DNA of 37,259 nucleotides, taken from contig QHYM01000116.1 of the NCBI GenBank assembly GCA_003223295.1, positions 1 through 37,259 on the forward strand. The letters run 5' to 3'. Of the stretch, positions 1 to 16,202 are shown piece after piece. The first letter of the stretch is position 1; every line of letters begins with the position of its first letter. Made by a program: the position numbers and the translations under genes. The DNA comes from Acidobacteriota bacterium (GTDB taxonomy: Bacteria > Acidobacteriota > Terriglobia > Acidiferrales > UBA7541). Under the pieces are notes generated by a model. It was not told the DNA's origin, ran no database searches, and saw nothing but the letters and a program-made list of their open reading frames with translations.

Positions 1-272
1 TCAAGGCGGAAGCGTACGTGTTGACGAAGGAAGAAGGCGGGCGGCACACGCCGTTTTTCACGGGCTACCGGCCGCAGTTTTATTTCCGGACGACGGATGT
101 GACGGGCGACGTGAAGCTGCCGCAGGGCGTGGAGATGGTGATGCCGGGCGACAACGTGAGCTGCGAAGTCAGCTTGATCACGCCCGTGGCCTTGGAGAAG
201 GGCCTGCGCTTCGCCATTCGCGAAGGCGGCCACACCGTCGGCGCAGGCGCCGTCACCGATATCATCGAGTAA
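1..272 (+). CDS. tuf: Elongation factor Tu, C-terminal part (cut by window edge)
   Basis: EF-Tu delivers aminoacyl-tRNA to the ribosome as a GTP complex in the cytoplasm. Only the last 90 or so residues are present, read in the frame that starts at base 3. The segment shows the conserved domain 3 stretches [38 protein letters not shown] and [19 protein letters not shown] and ends at TAA (270-272), matching the normal C-terminus of the family. The 5' part, including the GTPase domain, lies outside the window. It is the first visible gene of the tuf-rpmG-secE-nusG-rpl-rpo cluster. A short 6-bp hairpin (282-287/299-304) follows the stop but has no T run, so it is not called a terminator. Confidence 0.97.
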   Translation, partial: KAEAYVLTKEEGGRHTPFFTGYRPQFYFRTTDVTGDVKLPQGVEMVMPGDNVSCEVSLITPVALEKGLRFAIREGGHTVGAGAVTDIIE

Positions 273-337
273 TAGCACAGCGGCTGGCTCTGCTTGCCCC
301 AGCCAAGGGCGCCGTCGCGGAGACCGGGAGCTGTCGC

Positions 338-745
338 ATGAACAAACAGGGGCAACACAACTATTCGTTGTTGCGGGACGACTTGAAAGCGCTGGGTGGG
401 CAGTTGAAGAGCTGGGGTCAGGCGTGGGGCCTGAAAGTGAAGAGCACGCCCGCAGAGTTGCACGGAGAGGGCCTGCAGATTTGGAAAGGCCATCAATTGC
501 TCCGGTTGACGATTTGCAGCCCCAAGGAAATGGGTCCGGAAGCAGAGCGTGACTCTGCCTGGGGAATCAAGATCCAGGAGGCGCTCACGGGGGCTGAAGA
601 GCGACTTGGACGATGGCCCGGCGGATGGTGCCGTTACGATGAGGCGAATCACCGCTGGGAAGAGACGCAGGTTTGGCGGTTTGCGGAATCCGTAGTACGC
701 CGGTTCCTGAACTTGAGCGATCAGGCGAAATCGGCGAGTGCTTAG
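338..745 (+). CDS. Conserved-looking small protein of unknown function between tuf and rpmG
   Basis: A 135-residue soluble protein that I do not recognise. It starts at ATG 338 with a GGGAG ribosome binding site about 8 bases upstream. It is rich in tryptophan and charged residues (for example LKSWGQAWGLKVKS and RLGRWPGGWCRY) and has no signal peptide, transmembrane segment or cysteine-pair motif. The C-terminal third (EETQVWRFAESVVRRFL) looks helical. Its TAG stop (743-745) overlaps the Shine-Dalgarno-like AGGAG used by rpmG, so the two genes are probably translated in sequence from one mRNA. The position, inside a cluster otherwise made only of translation and transcription genes, suggests a role in that machinery, but that is inference. 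A long antisense frame also covers this stretch; the ribosome binding site and operon fit favour the plus strand. Confidence 0.65.
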   Translation: MNKQGQHNYSLLRDDLKALGGQLKSWGQAWGLKVKSTPAELHGEGLQIWKGHQLLRLTICSPKEMGPEAERDSAWGIKIQEALTGAEERLGRWPGGWCRYDEANHRWEETQVWRFAESVVRRFLNLSDQAKSASA

Positions 746-760
746 GAGCGAGTGTAAGAC

Positions 761-910
761 ATGCGCGAAACGATCACATTGCAGTGCGGTGAATGCAAGA
801 ACCGCAACTACACCACGACGAAGAACAAGAAGAAGCACAGCGAGCGTCTGGAAACGAAGAAGTTCTGCAATACGTGCCGCAAGCAGACGGCGCACAAAGA
901 AGTGAAATAG
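761..910 (+). CDS. rpmG: 50S ribosomal protein L33
   Basis: A 49-residue basic protein of the large ribosomal subunit. It begins [19 protein letters not shown] and ends with [15 protein letters not shown]. Both CxxC pairs (CGEC and CNTC) are present, so this is the zinc-binding type of L33. Length and sequence are normal for the family. The ATG at 761 is preceded by AGGAG at 744-748, which overlaps the stop of the upstream small gene. The next element is the tRNA-Trp gene, the usual neighbour of rpmG and secE in many bacteria. Confidence 0.95.
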   Translation: MRETITLQCGECKNRNYTTTKNKKKHSERLETKKFCNTCRKQTAHKEVK

Positions 911-953
911 TTTTGCTGTTGGAGGAGCTGAAGGGCAGACCGGATTTGAATTC

Positions 954-1028
954 AGGGGAGTCGTCCAACGGCTAGGACTCCGGTCTCCAAAACCGGGTAT
1001 GGGGGTTCGAATCCCTCCTCCCCTGCCA
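954..1028 (+). tRNA. trnW: tRNA-Trp (anticodon CCA)
   Basis: The cloverleaf can be folded by hand. The acceptor stem AGGGGAG (954-960) pairs with CTCCCCT (1018-1024). The D stem is GTCC/GGAC. The anticodon stem CCGGT/ACCGG (980-984/992-996) encloses the loop CTCCAAA with anticodon CCA at 987-989. The T stem GGGGG/CCCTC surrounds TTCGAAT. The discriminator is G1025 and the 3' CCA (1026-1028) is encoded. It sits between rpmG and secE, a widely conserved arrangement. Confidence 0.97.
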
Positions 1029-1114
1029 GAGTTGAGCGTCCGGGCGGAACGGGGCGTGTCCGTCGTGAGCGGCAGCGGGTTGCTTCCGGCCTGGAGCAAG
1101 TGAACGAGGGGAAC

Positions 1115-1405
1115 ATGGCGACGCAGGCGGTAAAAGTGAAGAACGGCGAATCACAAGGCAACGCCATCACCGGAGCAGCAGCCGGCGTAGGCGAAAAAGT
1201 CACCAGCAAGTTCGCTGAAATGAAGGAATTCCTCCACGACACTCGTGTGGAAATGAAGCAGGTCACCTGGCCGAGCCGCGAGGACGTTGTCGCAACCACC
1301 TGGGTCGTCGTGGTGACCGTGGCGTTTTTCGGCGTTTTCCTCTGGCTCGTAGACTTGGGTGTGCAACGCGCCGTACAGGCGATTTTTAAGAAGTTTGGTG
1401 TGTGA
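1115..1405 (+). CDS. secE: Preprotein translocase subunit SecE
   Basis: SecE is the small essential subunit of the SecYEG protein-conducting channel in the inner membrane. The 96-residue product has a variable N-terminus, the amphipathic helix and conserved stretch EFLHDTRVEMKQVTWPSRED (about residues 38-57), then one transmembrane helix rich in valine and phenylalanine (about 60-82). This is the short single-span form. ATG 1115 was chosen over an upstream in-frame GTG at 1100 because GAGGGG (1106-1111) gives it well-placed ribosome binding. nusG follows 16 bases later, the classic secE-nusG pair. Confidence 0.95.
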   Translation: MATQAVKVKNGESQGNAITGAAAGVGEKVTSKFAEMKEFLHDTRVEMKQVTWPSREDVVATTWVVVVTVAFFGVFLWLVDLGVQRAVQAIFKKFGV

Positions 1406-1421
1406 AGGGGAACAGCAACCG

Positions 1422-1955
1422 ATGGGAATGCAGTGGTACATCATCCATACCTACTCGGGCTTTGAAAAGAAAGTCAAAGAGAGCCTGGAGAGCCGCGTGG
1501 CGGCCTTCACTCTCCAGGACAAGATCGGCCGCGTGATGATTCCCATGGAGGAAGTCGTCGAAGTGCGCGGAGGGAAGAAAGTGGTTTCACCGCGCATGTC
1601 CTATCCCGGCTACGTGCTGGTGGAGATGGACCTGGACGAAAACACCTGGCACATCGTGCGTTCGACGCCCCGGGTCACTGGATTCGTGGGCTCGGCCACG
1701 TCGCCTTCGCCGCTAAGCGATGCGGAAGTCGACGCCATCATCAACCGCGTGCACGTTCCGACGGACCGGCCCAAGCCGAGAGTCGTTTTCGAGCGCAACG
1801 AGCAGGTGCGCATCGTTGACGGCCCGTTCGCGAATTTCAACGGCAGCGTCGAGGAAATCGACAACGATCACAGCCGCTTGAAAGTCTCGGTCACGATTTT
1901 TGGCCGCTCGACGCCAGTAGAACTGGATTTTGCAAGCGTCGAAAAACTGGGTTAG
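1422..1955 (+). CDS. nusG: Transcription termination/antitermination protein NusG
   Basis: NusG binds RNA polymerase, suppresses pausing, and links it to Rho or to the ribosome through its KOW domain. The 177-residue product begins MGMQWYIIHTYSGFEKKVKE, the typical NGN-domain start. It contains SYPGYVLVEMDLDENTWH in the NGN core and ends with the KOW domain EQVRIVDGPFANFNGSVEEI (about residues 126-145). Length is normal. ATG 1422 is chosen rather than the in-frame GTG at 1359, which lies inside secE; AGGGG (1406-1410) precedes it. A second ATG two codons on is also possible. Confidence 0.97.
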   Translation: MGMQWYIIHTYSGFEKKVKESLESRVAAFTLQDKIGRVMIPMEEVVEVRGGKKVVSPRMSYPGYVLVEMDLDENTWHIVRSTPRVTGFVGSATSPSPLSDAEVDAIINRVHVPTDRPKPRVVFERNEQVRIVDGPFANFNGSVEEIDNDHSRLKVSVTIFGRSTPVELDFASVEKLG

Positions 1956-2007
1956 CTCAAGCGGCTGGGCGTGAAGAGGTAAACGAAAGAAGGAGTGGGG
2001 CAGGGAC

Positions 2008-2439
2008 ATGGCAAAGAAGATTCAGACGACCATCAAGCTGCAGTTGCCAGCAGGGAAAGCCACGCCGGCGCCGCCGGTGGGCACGGCGCTCGGCCCGCAC
2101 GGCCTGAACATCATGGATTTCTGCAAGCAGTTCAATGCCAAGACGGCGAAAGAACCCGACGGGATGATTTTCCCCGTGCTCGTGACCGTGTACAGCGACC
2201 GCACGTTCACCTTCATATTGAAGACGCCGCCGGCGTCGGTGTTGCTCAAGCGCGCTGCCAATATCGCCAAGGGTTCTGCCGAACCGAACCGCAACAAAGT
2301 GGGCAAAGTGACCAAGAAGCAAGTGGAAGAGATTGCGAAGATCAAGCTGGTCGACCTCAACACCACCAATCTGGACTCCGCGGTGCGCACCGTGATGGGC
2401 ACGGCACGCAACATGGGCCTGGAAGTCGTGGAAGCCTAA
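2008..2439 (+). CDS. rplK: 50S ribosomal protein L11
   Basis: L11 binds 23S rRNA helices 43-44 in the GTPase-associated centre and takes part in factor binding and the stringent response. The 143-residue product begins [20 protein letters not shown] and contains the conserved [20 protein letters not shown] and the C-terminal RNA-binding part with [20 protein letters not shown]. Length and motifs are normal. AAGGAG lies upstream of ATG 2008. rplA follows 36 bases after the stop, the usual L11-L1 pair. Confidence 0.98.
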   Translation: MAKKIQTTIKLQLPAGKATPAPPVGTALGPHGLNIMDFCKQFNAKTAKEPDGMIFPVLVTVYSDRTFTFILKTPPASVLLKRAANIAKGSAEPNRNKVGKVTKKQVEEIAKIKLVDLNTTNLDSAVRTVMGTARNMGLEVVEA

Positions 2440-2475
2440 GAAGTTCAAGGCGCCAAGAGGTCGAACGAGGTATAA

Positions 2476-3183
2476 ATGAAGAAGTCAGGGAAACATGTGG
2501 AGAATGCGCGCAAGAAGGTGGAAGCGCGCCCGTACAAGTTCGGTGAAGCGGCCGAGCTTTTGAAGAACCTACATCACACCAAGTTCAACGAAACCGTGGA
2601 GCTGGCCATCAATCTGGGCGTGGATCCCAAGCACTCCGACCAGGTTGTGCGCGGAACCGTGGGCCTGCCCAACGGGCTTGGCAAAACGGTGCGCGTGCTG
2701 GTGATCGCCGGCGGCGAAAAAGTCCGCGAAGCACAGGAAGCCGGCGCGGAGTTTGTCGGCGGCGATGACATCGTGCAGAAAATCATGGAAGGCTGGACCG
2801 ATTACGATGCCGTGATCGCCACGCCGGACATGATGCGCTCCGCCGGAAAACTTGGCAAAGTGCTCGGCCCGCGCGGCCTCATGCCGAATCCCAAGACCGG
2901 CACGGTCACTTTTGAAGTGGCCAAAGCCATCAAGGAAGTGAAAGCCGGCAAAGTGGAATTCCGCGTCGATAAAGCCGGCATTGTGCATTGCGCGATCGGG
3001 AAGATTCAGTTTGACGCGCCCAAGCTGGTGGCAAACGCCCACGCGGTTCTCGAAGCCGTGGTGAAGGCCAAGCCGGCCGCAGCCAAAGGCAAGTACGTCA
3101 AGAGAATTACACTGACCTCGACGATGGGTCCGGGCATCACCATCGACCTGGCCGAAGCGGAGGCGCTGGCAACAGCCGCCTGA
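2476..3183 (+). CDS. rplA: 50S ribosomal protein L1
   Basis: L1 forms the mobile L1 stalk of the large subunit and helps release deacylated tRNA. In many bacteria it also represses translation of its own L11-L1 mRNA. The 235-residue product has the two-domain L1 sequence with [20 protein letters not shown] near the N-terminus, [11 protein letters not shown]-like residues ([16 protein letters not shown], about 136-151) and the C-terminal [11 protein letters not shown]. Length is normal. GAGG (2467-2470) precedes ATG 2476. No obvious L1 target structure was identified by eye. Confidence 0.98.
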   Translation: MKKSGKHVENARKKVEARPYKFGEAAELLKNLHHTKFNETVELAINLGVDPKHSDQVVRGTVGLPNGLGKTVRVLVIAGGEKVREAQEAGAEFVGGDDIVQKIMEGWTDYDAVIATPDMMRSAGKLGKVLGPRGLMPNPKTGTVTFEVAKAIKEVKAGKVEFRVDKAGIVHCAIGKIQFDAPKLVANAHAVLEAVVKAKPAAAKGKYVKRITLTSTMGPGITIDLAEAEALATAA

Positions 3184-3211
3184 TCGGCGCTGGAGCGAGC
3201 GGAGTGAATTC

Positions 3212-3778
3212 ATGAAGAAACGCAGCGAAAAACAAGAAGACCTCGACAAGCTGAAGTCGGAGCTCGCGCGGGTCTCGACCGTGATTCTCACCACCTTTCA
3301 GGGCATCAAGGTGGACGAGGACACCAAGCTCCGCCGGGCCGTGCAGGCCGCGGGCGGCAAATACAAAGTTGTAAAGAATACCTTGGCCGAGCGCGCTGGG
3401 GCCGGCACGCCCGCCGAGAACCTGCTCAAGAACCTGACGGGCACGAATTCCATCGCCTACACGGACACCGATCCGGTGGCGCTGGCGAAAGCCATCACCA
3501 AGATTGCCAAAGATGTTCCGGCGTTTCAGTTCAAGTCCGGCGTGGTGGAAGGGCGCGTGGTGTCCATCGCGGACGTCAAGCAACTCGCGAACCTCCCGTC
3601 GAAGGAAGAGCTCATCAGCAAAATCATGTTCCTGCTGAATGCTCCGGCGCAGCGCATCGCCGTCGCGCTCAACGCGCTGCCCCGCAACCTGGCAGTGACC
3701 GTTAATGAAGCCATCAAGGCCAACAAGTTTGGGTCCGATGGGGGCGGCGCAGCACCTGCTCCCGAAGCGGCCCAGTAA
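3212..3778 (+). CDS. rplJ: 50S ribosomal protein L10
   Basis: L10 anchors the L7/L12 dimers to the ribosome at the stalk base. The 188-residue product begins [18 protein letters not shown] and contains [32 protein letters not shown] and a C-terminal helix region that binds L12, then an Ala/Pro-rich tail. Length is slightly above the common 165-180. It lies only 28 bases after rplA, so there is no room for the long E. coli-type L10 leader; control of L10-L12 expression must work differently or lie inside rplA. This absence is seen; the regulatory consequence is inferred. Confidence 0.97.
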   Translation: MKKRSEKQEDLDKLKSELARVSTVILTTFQGIKVDEDTKLRRAVQAAGGKYKVVKNTLAERAGAGTPAENLLKNLTGTNSIAYTDTDPVALAKAITKIAKDVPAFQFKSGVVEGRVVSIADVKQLANLPSKEELISKIMFLLNAPAQRIAVALNALPRNLAVTVNEAIKANKFGSDGGGAAPAPEAAQ

Positions 3779-3815
3779 GTTCAAATTTATAGTTTTGAGA
3801 GGAGAGGAAAGAGTC

Positions 3816-4199
3816 ATGGCGAAAGTCGATACGATCCTGGAGGAAATCAAGGGGCTGACGTTGCTTGAAGCGTCCGACCTGGTGAAGAAGATGGAAGAAG
3901 CCTTCGGCGTCTCCGCGGCTGCGGCGACCGTGGTGGCGGCGGGCGGCGGAGCGGCGGCGGGCGGCGGTGCTGCACCGGCGGAAGAGAAGACGGAATTCTC
4001 CGTCGTGCTTACCGAAGTTGGCGGCAACAAGATCAACGTCATCAAAGCGGTCCGCGAAGTCACCAGCCTGGGCTTGAAAGAAGCCAAGGACCTGGTGGAT
4101 GGCGCACCTAAGACCGTCAAGGAAGGCGTCAACAAGGACGAAGCCGCGGCGATCAAGAAGAAGTTCGAGGAAGCAGGCGCCAAGGTGGAGATCAAGTAG
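3816..4199 (+). CDS. rplL: 50S ribosomal protein L7/L12
   Basis: L12 is the multi-copy stalk protein that recruits translational GTPases. The 127-residue product has the N-terminal dimerisation helix ([20 protein letters not shown]), an Ala/Gly-rich hinge (about residues 35-55) and the globular C-terminal domain with [22 protein letters not shown] 3816 is chosen because a strong purine-rich site (GGAGAGGAAAGAG, 3801-3813) lies just upstream; a longer in-frame reading extends into rplJ and is not used. rpoB follows after an unusually long 233-base gap. Confidence 0.97.
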   Translation: MAKVDTILEEIKGLTLLEASDLVKKMEEAFGVSAAAATVVAAGGGAAAGGGAAPAEEKTEFSVVLTEVGGNKINVIKAVREVTSLGLKEAKDLVDGAPKTVKEGVNKDEAAAIKKKFEEAGAKVEIK

Positions 4200-4307
4200 T
4201 TATCGCCTTCAACCAGGTTTCCGGACCGGCGCGGCCTATCGGGGCGAGAGGCTGCGCCAGAGGGCATCAGCTACGCACGTTGAAGCTGGGCATTTGAACA
4301 ACTCCAA

Positions 4308-4325
4308 GCGTTCCGCCGGGAACGC
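4308..4325 (+). promoter_or_regulatory. Hairpin in the rplL-rpoB spacer
   Basis: A perfect 7-bp stem GCGTTCC/GGAACGC (4308-4314/4319-4325) with loop GCCG sits midway in the 233-base spacer between rplL and rpoB. No T run follows, so it is not an intrinsic terminator by itself. In E. coli the same gap holds an attenuator and an RNase III processing site; a similar role here is inference from position only. No convincing promoter was found in the spacer. Confidence 0.35.
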
Positions 4326-4432
4326 CGGTAGCTGTCTGCGCGTTGACTTCGGGCAAGTCTTACAGCGCGGCGGCTATGTGTCTCCTTCGAGTATTTCCGC
4401 ACGTTGCCCGAAAGGGATGAGGTAGATCACGC

Positions 4433-8866
<4,434 letters not shown>

Positions 8867-8868
8867 CG

Positions 8869-8898
8869 CTTTGTAGGGGTGCAGCGCTGCTGCGCCCC
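8869..8898. repeat. REP-like palindrome, copy 1
   Basis: A short leader CTTTGTAG is followed by a GC-rich 10-bp stem with one G-T pair (8876-8885/8889-8898), loop GCT. It begins three bases after the rpoB stop. A second element with the same CTTTTGTAG leader and a different GC-rich stem lies at 16162-16189. The shared leader plus palindrome suggests a small dispersed extragenic repeat family; only two copies are visible here. Confidence 0.5.
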
Positions 8899-8921
8899 AA
8901 CTTGACGCCAAGTTTTTGATT
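8899..8921 (+). terminator. Terminator-like hairpin between rpoB and rpoC
   Basis: AACTTG (8899-8904), loop ACGC and CAAGTT (8909-8914) form a 6-bp stem, which runs into a T-rich stretch (TTTTT at 8913-8917, then GATTTT). The stem is AT-containing and short, so it would be a weak terminator or pause site. Because it separates rpoB from rpoC, which must be made in equal amounts, complete termination is unlikely; partial attenuation or 3'-end processing is the more reasonable guess. Confidence 0.4.
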
Positions 8922-8951
8922 TTGGAAGTTTTCCGTAATTGGGTTCTCAGC

Positions 8952-9007
8952 CGGTCGGATGTTCGGGAAATAAGGACATCCGGCCGCGGCCCCGGTGAAA
9001 GCCGGGG
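8952..9007 (+). promoter_or_regulatory. Tandem hairpins next to the rpoC ribosome binding site
   Basis: Two hairpins lie back to back. The first is a 13-bp stem with two G-T pairs (8952-8964/8974-8986), loop GGGAAATAA. The second is a perfect 6-bp stem CCCCGG/CCGGGG (8990-8995/9002-9007), loop TGAAAG. The 3' arm of the second runs directly into the GGGAGGGAGGAAA stretch that serves rpoC, so folding could affect access to it. Function is inferred. Confidence 0.45.
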
Positions 9008-9022
9008 AGGGAGGAAACAACC

Positions 9023-13225
<4,203 letters not shown>

Positions 13226-13275
13226 GGCTTCGGCGGCGGCTTGATTCAACCAGCCCAATCAGTTCAACCAGCTTC

Positions 13276-13315
13276 AACGGGGTCCGGCCAAACGGTCAGG
13301 GCCCCGTTTCTGTTT
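13276..13315 (+). terminator. Intrinsic terminator after rpoC
   Basis: AACGGGG (13276-13282) pairs with CCCCGTT (13302-13308), enclosing a partly paired inner arm (GGCC/GGTC around AAAC). The T-rich tail TTTCTGTTTC follows at once. It lies 50 bases after the rpoC stop and would end the ribosomal protein-polymerase operon. Confidence 0.75.
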
Positions 13316-13323
13316 CAGAATAG

Positions 13324-13378
13324 TTGTACAGTTATCTTCCAGGAACTCTTATGGGTCGCCTTCATTGCGAAACTGTAC
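13324..13378 (+). promoter_or_regulatory. Weak candidate promoter with flanking inverted repeat
   Basis: TTGTAC (13324-13329) and TCTTAT lie 17 bases apart upstream of the histidine kinase gene, matching the consensus at only 3/6 and 4/6 positions. The inverted repeat GTACAGTT (13326-13333) and AACTGTAC (13371-13378) brackets the candidate -10, which could be an operator. Both are suggestive only. Confidence 0.25.
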
Positions 13379-13461
13379 GAGAGATTCTTACAATGGGAAG
13401 AACTCGCGGCACCGATTCATCGACGTGTATGGCTGACCCGCAAGCCTTCCGTCGCTTTTAG

Positions 13462-16128
13462 ATGAACGACAAAAACCAACACGCGCAACGCGGCAGAGCT
13501 GATTTGCCGCCCCAGGATGCCCGCCGTTCCGCCATTTCCTCGAGCTTCGAACGGTTCGAAAGACGGCAGAATGAGCTTTGGCGGCTCACGTTTTTGATCC
13601 TCTTTTTGTTGGGGCTCGCTTACGCCTGGACCTCCTGGGGATCGATTCGTTCCCAAGCGGTGCGGTTCGAAGCTCTGCCGATTGGTCTCGTTGTGCTGGT
13701 GGCGCTTTTTGGCGCCTACATGTGGAAGAAGACCCGGGAGATCTCCGAGCTGCGCGGGCTTTTGCGGGGCCTCGAAGAGCGCGACGCGCAGCCACCCAGC
13801 GACAAGCAGTTGGACCAGCTCTTCGACATCATCTCGAAGTCTCAGCAAGGCTATCGCGACCTGATTGACTCCTTCGACGATCTCTTGCTGGCCGTCTCCG
13901 TCGACGGAAAGATTCGCGCGGTCAACCGCAGTTTTTCCGACCTCGTTCAAACGCCTTTTCAGGAAATCATCGGCAGGTCGCTCAGCGAATTTGTCGAGGA
14001 GAGCAGCGGCGATGGCCCCGAACTCCTGAAGCGCGCCATGCCGCGCTTTGTGGAACGCCGTCAGTGGACCGGCATCGTTCAGGTCCGGCTAAAGAATCAA
14101 AAGTCGCCCTTTTATTTCGACTGCGTCGCCCACGCCATGTTGCGCGATGACAACGTTCACGGCATCACCGTTCTCGCGCGCGACGTTTCCGCGCTCCGCA
14201 GAAACGAAACCCGCTTCACCGAACTTTTCGAAACCCTCCAGGAAGGCATCTACATCACCACGCCCGATGGCCGGATTCTGGATGCCAACCCTGCCCTCAT
14301 CGGTATGCTCGGCTATGAATCAAAAGAGGACCTGCTCAAACGGCAAGTCCCCGAGATTCTCGTTGACCCCGCGGAACGCAAAGCGCTGATGCAGGAAGCC
14401 GAGACCCAGCCGATGGTCCAGGGCCGCGAGATCACTCTCCTTCGCAAGGACGGCACTTCCGTCGTGTGCCTGAACACCGCCGCTGCCGTTCGCGACAATA
14501 CTGGCAAGGTCGTCCGTTACCAGGGCGCCGTCATGGATGTCACCGAGCGCCGCGAAATCGAGCGCCGCCTCCGCCAGCAGCAGGAGTTTGCCCGTCGTCT
14601 CGTCGACAATTTTCCTGACCTCATCCTCGTGCTGGACACCAACGCCCACTACACTTTCGTCAGCCCGCGCTCGCGCGAGATTCTCGGCTACGAGCCTCAG
14701 GAAATCGCTGTGATGGATTTTGGCAATTGCGCCCATCCCGAGGAGATGCCCGCCGTCAGAGCGCTTTACGACGATATCGTTGCCGGAAGGCAGGTGTTCG
14801 CCTCGCTCGAAGTTCGCGTTCGTCATAAACAAGGCGATTGGCGCCGCATTCTTTTCAATTTCAGCCCGCTCTCCGGTGAAACCGGCGACATCGAAGGCGT
14901 GGTCCTCTCCGGCCGCGACGTCACCGACCTCAAGCGCCTCGAGGAGCAGCTCATCCAGGCCGAAAAGCTCGCCGCCATGGGCCAGATGCTCGCCGGCGTC
15001 GCCCACGAATTGAACAATCCACTCACCGCCGTCCTCGGCGTCACAGAACTCCTCCGCGAACGCGTCGGCACGGACGAATCCTTCAAGCGCCAGCTCGATC
15101 TCACGCATCGCCAGGCCCGCCGCGCCGCGCGCATCGTGCAAAACCTTCTCGAGTTCTCGCGTCCCGCTTCGCCTCTAAAGAAGCTCCTCGACGTCAACAA
15201 TCTCGTCGAGCGCACACTCCAGTTGCACGAACATTCGCTCCGCCGCAACAACATTGAAGTCGACTTCCGCCCCGAGACCAATCTTCCCGGAGTCATCGGC
15301 GACGCCAACCAGCTCATCCAGGTTTTTCTGAATCTTGTCACCAACGCCGAGCAAGCCATCCGCGAAGTCCGCGACGCCGGCCGCCTTCAGATTCGCCCGG
15401 GCCGCAGCGGCAATCGCCTCAGCATCACGTTTCAGGACGACGGCGTCGGCATCCGCCCCGAAGCTCTCCCGCGCATCTTCGATCCTTTTTACACCACCAA
15501 GCGTCCCGGTGGCGGCACTGGCCTCGGCCTCAGTATTTGCATGTCCATCATTCGCGAACACGGCGGCATCATCGAAGCCGAAGCGCTCCCCGTGGGCGGC
15601 ACTGCGTTTACCGTGCTTCTCCCGGCTGCGCCCGCCGAAAAAACCGACGCACCCTCCGCCCTCTCCGAATCGGGCGCTCCCTCCGCCTCCGCACCATCCG
15701 CGAAGGGAGCCGCCACTCCATCCGCCGAAATCCTCAAAGGCCGCAGCGTCCTCGTCCTCGACGACGAAGAAAGCCTGCGCCAGCTCTTGCAGGAAGGCCT
15801 CTCCGCCCAGGGCCTCCGCGTCGACTGCGCCGCCACCGCCGAAGAAGCCCTCGCCCGCCTCGAGCGCTCTTCCTACGACATTCTTCTCTGCGACCTGCAT
15901 CTTTCCGCCAACGGCTTCTTCGTCGACGGCCGCGAAGCCGCCGCTCGCATTCTCGCCGCCGCCGGCGCGCAGAAGCCCGCCGTCGTTTACATGACCGGCG
16001 ATCTCATGGAGTCCGCGCCCGAATCCCCCGGACGCGGCGAACCCTCCTTCTTGCAGAAGCCCTTCCGCATCTCCGAAGTCATTTCCCTCTTCCGCGAAGT
16101 CCTCTCCTCCGAACCGCAGCCCAAGTAA
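13462..16128 (+). CDS. Membrane hybrid sensor histidine kinase with three PAS domains and a receiver
   Basis: An 888-residue hybrid sensor kinase that should autophosphorylate on histidine and pass phosphate to its own receiver. Two transmembrane helices lie at about 42-58 and 72-88, followed by PAS domains at about 130-245, 250-365 and 375-490. The HisKA domain has the phospho-accepting H515 (VAHELNNPL). The ATPase domain has the N box (NLVTNAEQAI, 624-633), G1 (DDGVGI, 659-664), F box (FDPFYTTK) and G2 (GTGLGL, 685-690). An Ala/Ser/Pro linker (722-757) leads to a receiver with D767/D768, phospho-acceptor D811, T845 and K866. All catalytic residues are present. ATG 13462 lacks a good ribosome binding site. 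No separate response regulator is adjacent, so its output partner is unknown. The signal is also unknown. Confidence 0.9.
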   Translation: MNDKNQHAQRGRADLPPQDARRSAISSSFERFERRQNELWRLTFLILFLLGLAYAWTSWGSIRSQAVRFEALPIGLVVLVALFGAYMWKKTREISELRGLLRGLEERDAQPPSDKQLDQLFDIISKSQQGYRDLIDSFDDLLLAVSVDGKIRAVNRSFSDLVQTPFQEIIGRSLSEFVEESSGDGPELLKRAMPRFVERRQWTGIVQVRLKNQKSPFYFDCVAHAMLRDDNVHGITVLARDVSALRRNETRFTELFETLQEGIYITTPDGRILDANPALIGMLGYESKEDLLKRQVPEILVDPAERKALMQEAETQPMVQGREITLLRKDGTSVVCLNTAAAVRDNTGKVVRYQGAVMDVTERREIERRLRQQQEFARRLVDNFPDLILVLDTNAHYTFVSPRSREILGYEPQEIAVMDFGNCAHPEEMPAVRALYDDIVAGRQVFASLEVRVRHKQGDWRRILFNFSPLSGETGDIEGVVLSGRDVTDLKRLEEQLIQAEKLAAMGQMLAGVAHELNNPLTAVLGVTELLRERVGTDESFKRQLDLTHRQARRAARIVQNLLEFSRPASPLKKLLDVNNLVERTLQLHEHSLRRNNIEVDFRPETNLPGVIGDANQLIQVFLNLVTNAEQAIREVRDAGRLQIRPGRSGNRLSITFQDDGVGIRPEALPRIFDPFYTTKRPGGGTGLGLSICMSIIREHGGIIEAEALPVGGTAFTVLLPAAPAEKTDAPSALSESGAPSASAPSAKGAATPSAEILKGRSVLVLDDEESLRQLLQEGLSAQGLRVDCAATAEEALARLERSSYDILLCDLHLSANGFFVDGREAAARILAAAGAQKPAVVYMTGDLMESAPESPGRGEPSFLQKPFRISEVISLFREVLSSEPQPK

Positions 16129-16161
16129 AGTTTTTGTGGCACAGCCATTCCTGGATGTGCG

Positions 16162-16189
16162 CTTTTGTAGCGGCGACTTTACGTCGCCG
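16162..16189. repeat. REP-like palindrome, copy 2
   Basis: Leader CTTTTGTAG (16162-16170) is followed by a perfect 7-bp stem CGGCGAC/GTCGCCG (16171-16177/16183-16189) with loop TTTAC. Leader and architecture match the element after rpoB at 8869-8898, although the stems differ in sequence. It lies 33 bases after the histidine kinase stop and directly before the RHS remnant. Confidence 0.5.
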
Positions 16190-16202
16190 TCTTTCTGTCC
16201 AA

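Noticed and set aside
273-337. Possible terminator after tuf
   Set aside because: The 6-bp stem (282-287/299-304) lacks a T run and the next gene follows at once, so transcription probably continues.
80-1099. Long open frame (339 codons) on the minus strand across tuf, rpmG and tRNA-Trp
   Set aside because: It runs antisense through tuf, rpmG and the tRNA gene, all of which are certain; its sequence is low-complexity Arg/Pro/Leu and matches no family.
15335-15994. Alternative plus-strand frames inside the histidine kinase gene
   Set aside because: They overlap the ATPase and receiver domains, whose motifs are intact in the main frame; the alternatives are Pro/Ser/Ala-rich shadows.
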